A DNA stretch of 64,000 nt from Xanthoparmelia taractica. Its lineage: Eukaryota; Ascomycota; Lecanoromycetes; Lecanorales; Parmeliaceae. The notes under the pieces are model-generated. The model saw only the letters and a program-made list of their open reading frames with translations, did no database searches and was not told where the DNA came from. A program made the position numbers and the translations under genes. Positions 56,632 through 64,000 of the stretch are shown one piece after another; position 1 is the stretch's first letter; each line of letters begins with the position of its first letter. The stretch is taken from assembly GCA_033085395.1 (NCBI GenBank), contig JANQBS010000047.1:161951-225950 (forward strand), read 5' to 3'.

Positions 56632-58505
56632 CTATGGATCTATAGACGCCATTTGAAAGCCGGTGTTGCACATGCTATTGAATTGAATGCCTAATACTCG
56701 CTGCAAAAACCGTCTTCGTGTCAGGAAACATGAGCACAGGATGTACAGGGCACCAGCAGCAATAACCGGAATCCAGTCATCACCGATACTCCGCACAAGG
56801 ACATCGATGCATCGGGCTCGGAGTTCCGGAGTTGCCGTTTCCGGCACTGTGCTCTTGACACCGGCGATAGCAGCTCGGATCTCGCTGTCAGAAAAGCCGG
56901 TTCCAGCCAAGACGGTCTTCAGGCCTGAGAAGGTGGTGCTTTGGTAGATGGCACTGGCGATGGTCAGGCCAAAGAGCTGGCTTTGGCCCTGCGATATGTT
57001 CAAGAATTGGATGACCTCGGCGACCCGGTCTGGTTTCACCAGGAGAGGTCCTACCGCGTATCCAGCTTGAGTAGTCGCCATCCCAAAACCCAGTAGGATG
57101 CTATAGCCATCAATGTTTGAGGACGCCGTATCTGCGCGCACTGTGTACATCGCAGCGCTACCACATGTCAAAAAGATGCCGCTGAGGAGAATACCACACC
57201 ATCTGATATCCAGTCCGTCCCATAGTAGCTCCACATACAAGGATGGTGGCGACGTAGAGGCAGATGAATGGGAGGAGGCGGACAGCTGCTTGGGAACCGC
57301 TATTGCCGTGAACAAAGAGGAAGTAAAGTGGAATGTAGTAAACAGAGACGAAGAGAGCAGCACCACCGCATGCCATACACACGTACAGGAGTATGAGCTG
57401 TGGATCGCGGAGGAACTCGCATGGGAACAACCGATCCGTCTCGTTGGTCAGAACCGAGTAGTATTGGGTCACACCGAAGGTAATTATAAGGATGCCGAAC
57501 CCCACGATCAAGGCGATAATACGGCCGTCCTTCCAATGCCAAATGGCCCCTCCGAAGGAAAACGCCATCGTAAAAGAGACGTACAAGCCAGCTGTAAGAA
57601 CCATTCCGAGCCAGTCGAGACACTTCAGCTTTGACATGAAGGTCGTGTCTCTCCGTCGTGGAAGTGACGGGAGCAAGAACAAGTAGATGGGAGTCATGGC
57701 CCCGAAAATCACCAGATTGAGGTAAAAAGCCTGGTTGACAGACGTCAGTAGGACCATTGGGACGGGACTCGGTCGACACTGGCTACTTACCCATCGCCAT
57801 GTAGCAGAACTGTCGGCCAAGGAACCTCCCACAATAGGCCCTAAAATGCATCCGCTGCCATAGGCGAAGCCTGTCATGCCCACATAAAATGGCTGTTCCT
57901 TTGGAGTGCTTGCGACAGTCACAAGGTTCAGGGTACTATTTCCACGATCAGTATCCAAGAGTCGAAAAGCATGCTTGTCAGAGTTTCTACCCAAGGTATA
58001 CCCCCGCACCTCCAGCGCCCGCCCACACTCGGCCAACGATCATCGCGTTCATGGATGGGGCAGCACCACACAGCGCACTTCCCGCGGCGAACATCGTCAA
58101 ACAACCAATGAATACCCATTTCGTGTCGAAGTTGGCGTATACTTTGCCAAGCGGTAAAATGGTCACAGTGGAGCCTAGAGTGAATCCAACGCCAAGCCAA
58201 CCCAGCTGACTGGCATTCTTGAACGTCTCGGAGACGGAGGCCTGAATGTCGGCCGCGATAGTGGTGTCAAGGCCGTAGAGGATGTTGCCGGAGAAGATAG
58301 CCAAACAGACCAGTAGCCAGCGAAAGCCAGTGACTTGGCGCTGCGGTTCGGCCTCGTCATTAACAGTGGAACCCCGTACCTCCTCCCTGGTGGAGGGGCC
58401 CTCAGGGGAGGCACAATTAGGGGAGCCGTTGCCACTGGGGACTTTCTCGATATCGAGTTGCCCGGCCAAGGTAGAGGTTCGCGGAGAATTTGTCATGTCG
58501 GCCAT
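56632..58505 (-). pseudogene. MFS multidrug transporter (14-TM type) with frameshift
   Basis: Exons 57991..58505 and 57791..57935, then 56632..57730. Begins MADMTNSPRTSTLAGQL with a charged cytosolic head. Family signatures: IFSGNILYGLDTTIAADIQ (motif D-like), LGSTVTILPLGKVYANFDTK (motif A) and GRVWAGAGGAG (motif C-like), then GFAYGSGCILGPIVGGSLAD. In the last exon the frame changes near 57188-57197: up to GATMGRTGYQMVWY one frame is used, afterwards LLSGIFLTCGSAAMYTVR continues in another. No in-phase GT-AG intron bridges this, so a 2-nt loss (or 1-nt gain) is the simplest reading; it removes the last third of the protein. The rest looks normal, so the lesion may be recent or a sequencing error. 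Would have exported a small molecule. Confidence 0.8.
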
Positions 58506-59099
58506 GATGCTTGCGAAGTCTGTGAGGATAAATGCCAATGCAGCGACAAGAAGGCCTCCGTCCACACTACCTAGATAACGGGGAACAAGATGTTCAAGTA
58601 AGGAGTTGACTTGGCATTCTACTGTCGAGTGTGGGGAAATGGACCAACGCGAAAGCCGGAGTCGGAAACTGCAGGAACAACTCCTTTTGGTCGGTTGTGA
58701 ATAAGCAGAGGGATGCGTTTGTTGCGGACCCTGTGACACCAGCCTTCATTATGCGAGAGCATGGAGAATGCCGAAATGTTCAATGCGAGTGACCTGCGGG
58801 TTTTCCTATATATTTGGGCCTTTTGAATCTCACAAGTCGTTCCTACTATCTACCTTATGTGGTTGGACGGCAGACAGCGATGCCGTGAACAGGTTTGGCT
58901 CAGCAACTTTTGATTTGCATTGAAGGAATCCCTCTTATTCTCAGTTCCTCACGTCGTAGAGCAGCTTTCAAAGCTATCTTGATACGCACTGAACAGAATG
59001 CCAGAGAGTTCTTTACCAGTATAGGCTGCGCTACTCCATACGCGTACAGGCGGTGGACTGGTTTACTTTACGGACGTGGGTCACTACATAATACGGGTA
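58506..59099. other. intergenic region upstream of the MFS gene
   Basis: Normal base composition, no gene recognised; ends where the AT-rich relic begins. Confidence 0.5.
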
Positions 59100-59660
59100 A
59101 ATCAAGGTAGTTAAGGTAGGTACGTTGCAGATTATTATCGTAGTTTATACTTCTAATTATGTTCGTAAAACTATCTCTAAAGAGTTTATAGATTATCTTA
59201 CCGAGTAAATACGTTCTATCTATATGAATTAATTACTCCATATCGCGTCTAGCATATTTTGTATTATATTCTTGTTCCGATAAGTTATAAGTAAGAGTAT
59301 GGAACAAAATAATGAATGGAGGGAAAATTTCAACTTTATTTCTCTAAGTCCTACTATGGTAGCCCTAATAGGCTGAACAGAGAACATTACGGAGAATCAA
59401 TTATTTCTCGGTATTATGATAAAAATACAGGCTCAGATAGCTAGTTAATACTTCGTTTATATGCCCTTCTACTGGAGAACCTATTACATCTTCTCTGGCA
59501 TACGCTCAATATGCTAAATAAAGTCACATAGATTTATTTCATCCCATAAATTCTATATAGCCTTCTTCAAATCCTCGATCTTCGTAGGAAACGACTTCAT
59601 TTAAATAATTCTATTCTTTATTTATCGCTATATCTTCTTGATTGAATTTAGATCTAATAA
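59100..59660 (-). mobile_element. AT-rich, RIP-like relic of a Tc1/mariner-type transposase gene
   Basis: Sharp drop in GC content from about 59100 to 59660. On the minus strand, 59640 down to 59440 still aligns by eye to the C-terminal part of Tc1/mariner (DDE) transposases: a DLN.I.K..R.IKNRI segment, then TKIEDLKKAI, LWDEI, ERMPEKM and KGI.TKY. Stops interrupt it mostly where Gln or Trp is expected (CAR to TAR, TGG to TAG/TGA), the pattern produced by repeat-induced point mutation. The N-terminal two thirds, including the first two catalytic Asp, are gone; the element is cut off abruptly at about 59660. I found no certain terminal inverted repeats. Confidence 0.75.
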
Positions 59661-59744
59661 CAACGAAGATTAAAAGATAAATCCCTTGATTTCAGTCTGA
59701 GATCGCACTTTTTTAACATGTTCTAGCCTTGATTCTAGCCCGAG

Positions 59745-60542
59745 ATGGCTGCAACCGTCACCGAGTATTGCACGAACCACTCTAACGATGTGTCCAGCAA
59801 TATGAAAGAACTCTGAGACTGGACATGTAATCAATTCGAGGACGCAGACAAAATGTCCTCTCCACTTCAAGGCGCCACTATGAAGTTTCTGGCCGAGCAC
59901 CAAAGGGCCAAGAGAAGTATACGTGATCCCTTGGCCTCGTATCGAAGTCAAGACTAACAACATTGGTCCTTGAGATCGGCTGTTACACTGGTTACAGTGC
60001 GATGGCGTGGTACGAGAACACGGTGTCTACGAAAGCCGAGATTATCACCTTGGAGCTTGACCACAAGATGAATGCAGCTTCGCGGAGGACGTTCGACAAG
60101 TATAAGCTCAACGATAGAGCCACAGTTCTCGAAGGGCCGGCCGAAGAGTCGATCAAGAAGTTGACCGGCGAATTCGACATCATTTTCGTAGACGCCAACA
60201 AGGACGGCTACGAGGTCTATGTGAAGTTGATTCTCGACAAGAAGTTGTTATCTCCCACTGGATTCATCATGTGTGACAACGGTGAGTAGCTCTCCTTGTT
60301 AGTCTTCACTTATTCTAACCGTGATGGTAGTCTTCGCCCGTGGAATGACAATTTCTACGGACGCCAACCCCCAGCTTCCAGACAAGGTCAGACCATACTG
60401 GACGGAGTGTGGCAAAGCGTTGAGTAGGTTCAACACCTTTTGCAAGGGTGACGGTAGAATCGATAGCGTCTTACTGCCAGTCTACGACGGAGTCACTTTG
60501 ATCAAGTGGAAAACCTTCAACTTTCTCAAATTGGCGAACTGA
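59745..60542 (+). pseudogene. CCoAOMT-like O-methyltransferase, probably inactivated
   Basis: The ATG at 59745 starts MAATVTEYCTNHSNDVSSNM, but a TGA at 59814-59816 follows in frame (KEL-stop-DWTCNQFEDADKM), where related proteins have Trp. The frame continues sensibly after it (SSPLQGATMKFLAEHQRAKR). The SAM-binding core is intact: VLEIGCYTGYSAMAWYE, TLELDHKMNAASRR and DIIFVDANKDGYEVYV. A normal intron (60282-60330) leads to VFARGMTIS and the end YDGVTLIKWKTFNF. The junction between exon 1 and VLEIG also lacks a usable AG acceptor directly before codon GTC (59966). The enzyme would methylate catechol-type hydroxyls. Translation from an internal ATG is conceivable but would lose the N-terminal helices. 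Confidence 0.78.
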
Positions 60543-61188
60543 GCAGCATCAGCCTGGTCCCACAGAAAGAGGGAGTCGATTTAGAACAGATGGACTTTCA
60601 TGATGCATTGAAATCAAAGTCAGATCCTTCTTCGCATCCCATACGATGTTTTTGAAAAAATGCATAAGTGATTTTTATAGTACTGCTACAAAAGTCTCTG
60701 AGCGGAAGACCGTTTGATCTTTAAATTCTAGCTGGACGGAAGATTAAAGTAAAGTACCGTTAAAGAAGATGTAAGCTGTCTAAGGCTTCCCGGTTATCTA
60801 AAGACGTTTCAATGTAAAAATACAAGAGTGTAAAGTACGACTGTTGCCCCGAAAAAGGGTTCGCTCGAACACTTTTGCGGAGGGACTGTACAATAGATAC
60901 TCGGTAGACGACTTTGCCTGCCAGAGTATTATCCGGAGCTGCGATAGCCGGGCAGGGATCATATGTTGATTTCCTTCCCCGCTACCCCCGCCATTATCTT
61001 AACCTGCAATGCCCAGGTCCTTCTATATAAGTTCAAACCGGACTGCTTACGCTCTCAACTTCCACCCCTCTCTCTCCCTCTCTCATTCTCTCCTTTTCTT
61101 TCTTTCTGCTTTCTCCATACTTTGATACAGTCTATTCTCCCAATTTTCGAGGCCAAGGTTCGCTCGCTGCTATATTCACATCTCGAAA
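60543..61188. other. intergenic region
   Basis: No gene recognised. Pyrimidine-rich just before the AKR start (61063-61115), as in many fungal promoters. Confidence 0.55.
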
Positions 61189-62426
61189 ATGTTTACCAGA
61201 CTCCGTACTCGGGCTCTAGGTAGAAATACAAGTCCCAACCCTTGGCTTCGGCTTAATGGGCTTGAGCTGTATGTTGCACAAACTAACCTCGTGATATTGG
61301 GAAAGCTCATGTCTCCATTAAGCATTTTACGGAGTACCCACACCCGACGAGGAGCGCTTCGATCTTCTCGATCGCGTCCTTGAGCTTGGGTGCGTGCATT
61401 GGGACTCTGCCGCGCTCTATGGCGACAGCGAAGAGCTGATTGGGAGATGGTTTCAACGAAGCGGGAAGCGGAGGGAGGTTAGGCCAGTTTCCTTTCACAC
61501 AAGGCATGCGTTGCTTATTACTCGACAGATCTTCCTAGCTACAAAATTCGGAAACCATGTAACGCCCGAAGGAGGTCGCGAGATCAGAAACGATAGTGAA
61601 TATATTCACTGTGCAGTTGCGGAGAGCTTGCGAAGGCTTCAAACCAACTACGTCGATCTCTTGTATTGGTTCGTAGCAACCTCTGCGCAAACATGCTCGT
61701 GGTGGAACTTTTTTTGATACCTTTCTCAGTCATCGCTTCAGCGGCAAAACACCTATCGAGGAGATCGTCGCCACAATGAAGGAATACGTCGAGTATGTCT
61801 CACACCACCACATGCCCAGATCATCAGACTAATGAATTTGCTCAGCTCTGGCAAAGTCAAATATCTAGGCTTGAGCGAGTGTGGGCCCGACACTCTGCGG
61901 CGCGCGTGCAAGATCCATCAGATCCACGCGTATCAAATCGAGTACAGCCCGTTCTCAGTGGACATTGAAAAGCCCGAGCCCGGTCTTTTGCAGACTTGCC
62001 GTGAGCTAGGAATCGCCACGGTCGCGTACTCACCCCTCGGCAGGGGAATTTTGACAGGCCAGTACAAATCAATCGACGATATCGACGAGAACGACTTTCG
62101 CAGGTCGATACCCCGGTTCTCCAAGGAGAACTTCCCGAAGAACCTCCAGCTTGTAGACACACTTAAAAAGTTGGCTAACAAGAAAGAAGTGCGCCTCAGG
62201 CCAGCTCTCGCTGGCGTGGTTGATGAATCAAGGGGGAGATATCTTCCCTATTCCAGGCACTAAGAAGATCAAATATCTGGAGGAGAATATGGGCGCGAAT
62301 AATGTCACACTAACACTGCAAGAGGACAAGCAGATAAGGCAAGCTATTGAACATGCGGAAGTGCATGGGACAAGAGTTGCAGAAACGTTGATGGGAGGCC
62401 TGGTCATGGACACGCCACCTCTTTAG
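61189..62426 (+). pseudogene. aldo-keto reductase (AKR13/YakC-like) with two frameshifts
   Basis: Exons about 61189..61268, 61323..61477, 61529..61668, 61730..61792, 61846..62426. Family landmarks: TRALGRN at the start; GFGLMGLS; the catalytic HWDSAALYGDSEELIGRW (Asp, Tyr); IFLATKFG with its Lys; CHRFSGKTPIEEIVATM; GKVKYLGLSE; AYSPLGRGILTG; and the end QLSLAWLMNQ, FPIPGTKKIKYLEEN. The frame changes twice without a possible intron: between GRNT and GFGLMG (about 61228-61235), and between LKKLANKK and QLSLAW (about 62186-62200). The internal introns are all clean GT-AG in phase, so the two shifts look like true indels. Would have reduced a carbonyl with NADPH. Confidence 0.8.
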
Positions 62427-63304
62427 ACACGGAGCCAAGCATGATGACTTTTCATAGAACACAGGAAATCATATTCTGAAAGTGACCATAGCGTTGCTTG
62501 CAATATCTCTGACGGATGAAGTAGATTCAATCCAGAATTTTGCCACGCAATGCTGGATTCGACTCTGAGTTACAAAAAGTTTCCACTTACCCCGTTCGCA
62601 CAACCCCGCCTTGCAACAGTACAGAACAAACCCGGCCAAAGCGTGACTAGTCTGCTTGGTCTAGAGCTCGCGGGTAATAGCCAAGCCCCTGGAGCCAGAG
62701 GGTCGCTGGCCTCCCTGTACGGCAAATGCCTGCCTTGGATATCTCCACCATCACATCTCCCGGACTAGTCCGCCGGGGCAATCTTAAGCGATGACGAATG
62801 GCAAAACGAGTAGCGTTGAGGTAATCCTCTCTTTCCGTGTTGAGGACGAGAAGCGCGAGGCGATCGATCGGTGCAACACTGGCTAAGGCGAAGCTGCAAT
62901 GTAGATCACAGCAAGGACTGCGCAGCCAAGCTGTGGGCCACACTTATGCCAAAAGGAGTATCAGGAGATTGGGATGGCCGTCTTACTGCGTCGGGTGCGG
63001 AAGCGGCATTTATGCCTGTCAAGCTCCAGTCGCTTACTCTCGGCCAACGCATTCCGCGACCAAAGGAGTTCGACTAAGGTAGTGGGAGTCAAGCCGAGTA
63101 GAGTACTGTTAGTCTGTATAACTGCATTGGGAACAGCGACAGCACACTCTGGTAGCTAGGACGTATGCAGAAAGTTAGTGGGACCCTATGTTTTCCCGAG
63201 ATGTTGTCTGCTCGTAAAGGTCTGGGACCAAAGCTCGAGCTTTGAATAACGCTTCGCCGCTACAAACCATCGATTCGTGCCCCTGACACCCTTTACCTGT
63301 CGTC
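62427..63304. other. intergenic region containing a gene fragment
   Basis: Apart from the MDR-like fragment listed separately, nothing recognised. Confidence 0.5.
62650..62875 (-). pseudogene. fragment of an MDR (sorbitol/alcohol dehydrogenase-like) gene
   Basis: On the minus strand a short frame reads LALLVLNTERED then PGDVMVEISKAGIC, which resembles the N-terminal strand and first zinc-ligand loop of medium-chain polyol dehydrogenases. Directly after the Cys the expected GSD continues only in another frame (ASDPL). The rest of a roughly 350-aa enzyme is absent. Weak evidence: one motif with broken flanks. Confidence 0.35.
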
Positions 63305-64000
63305 ATGTCGCACCTATCTCCTGAATATGTCCAGCATCTGTACGAGACCTTTGGCGAGTTAAAGGTTTTGGACGACATCGTCCTTCACCGCGCGGCCGAC
63401 GGACCCCCCGGTGCCCATTCTAGGTTATCCGAGATTTGAGTATAGTGTGCACGATTATGAGTTCTTTACCGGGAAACAGCTGGATCAATTCATCGACGCC
63501 ACAGTGAAACACTTGATATCATCCGGCTTCACACCAGTACGTGACCCCATCGTTCGCCTGACCTTGTCCTGCCAAACTGAAACCGGCTAACGCATGGGTA
63601 TAGAATGGGCGGGAGACAGTGGCCCTTTTGGCTCCCTCAAACTTGGACTTTGTAGTTTCATTCTTCGCCCTCAGCAGACCCGGCTACACCGTCCTTTGCC
63701 TCTCCCTTCGAATCACATCGACGGCAACCATCAACTTGCTTCAGAAAACCAACTCCATTACAATTGTCCACGAGCACTCACCACAAATAGACTCCACGTT
63801 GCACAAGGTCAATAAGGGCTGACCCGTCAAGACACTGAGATTGCCCACCCGCGGCGACTATGACAGACTACCTTCTGACGAAGCCCCCTTTGTTCGCGAG
63901 TATGGCAGGCATGAGGAAAACGGAATGATGGAATTTGATGACGGCTTGATTGTTATTCTATGGAGTTGAGTGCTACTTATGGTCCATGCCAAGCCATAAT
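63305..64000 (+). pseudogene. NRPS-like / adenylate-forming enzyme, 5' part, damaged; runs off window
   Basis: Starts MSHLSPEYVQHLYETFGELK. After HRAADGPP the frame changes at a run of six C (63404-63409); with five C it would continue PVPILGYPRF, EYSVHDYEFFTGKQLDQFID, ATVKHLISSGFTP. A GT-AG intron (63537-63603) joins NGRETVALLAPSNLDFVV and SFFALSRPGYTVLCLSLR, typical of the N-terminal lobe of fungal AMP-binding enzymes. An in-frame TGA (63820-63822) then interrupts, after which the reading continues (VKTLRLPTRGDYDRLPSDEA, PFVREYGRHEENG). A second TGA (63967-63969) lies where the SSGSTG-type AMP-binding loop is expected. Such enzymes activate a carboxylic acid and are cluster backbones. Three lesions within 600 nt make a functional product unlikely. 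Confidence 0.72.

Overview
The window is nuclear DNA of a filamentous ascomycete (Pezizomycotina). The evidence is many short spliceosomal introns (about 41-150 nt, with CTAAC/CTGAC branch sites), a fungal gene repertoire (Kre6/Skn1 glucan synthesis protein, Dsc3, a fungal homeobox factor, an NB-ARC/TPR NLR, an RNase T1) and an AT-rich relic of a transposon that looks RIP-mutated. The exact class cannot be fixed from the sequence alone. I reconstructed exon structures by hand; most joined models are a whole number of codons.

Left arm (1-12.4 kb), accessory: a beta-lactamase-like serine hydrolase, an NB-ARC/TPR NLR, a CmcJ/AsaB-type hydroxylase-like gene, a cytochrome P450 and an SDR pseudogene that has lost its catalytic middle. 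These look like secondary-metabolism tailoring functions without a backbone enzyme.

Middle (12.9-46.8 kb), mostly conserved housekeeping genes: Dsc3, Kre6/Skn1, a conserved small protein, RPL3, translin (seven exons including a 30-nt exon), RPL22, a Yox1-like homeobox factor, an OXNAD-type reductase, a HlyIII/AdipoR membrane protein, a SET/MYND protein, a DCAF6-like WD40 protein, two coiled-coil proteins and a zinc-ribbon protein. Between them lie secreted-protein genes (a Cys-containing small protein, RNase T1 and a metalloprotease-like protein that appears to have lost HExxH), plus a nonsense-ridden unknown pseudogene.

Right arm (46.8-64 kb), accessory: a Cys-rich secreted protein, a GMC oxidoreductase and a zinc alcohol dehydrogenase that look intact. 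They are followed by a run of damaged genes: an MFS transporter (frameshift), an O-methyltransferase (in-frame stop), an aldo-keto reductase (two frameshifts), an MDR fragment and the start of an NRPS-like adenylating enzyme (frameshift plus stop), with a decayed Tc1/mariner transposase fragment between them. This reads as a metabolite cluster in decay.

Across about 60 introns placed, four use a GC-AG donor with GCAAG, each supported by restored family motifs. No tRNA, rRNA or CRISPR array was found.
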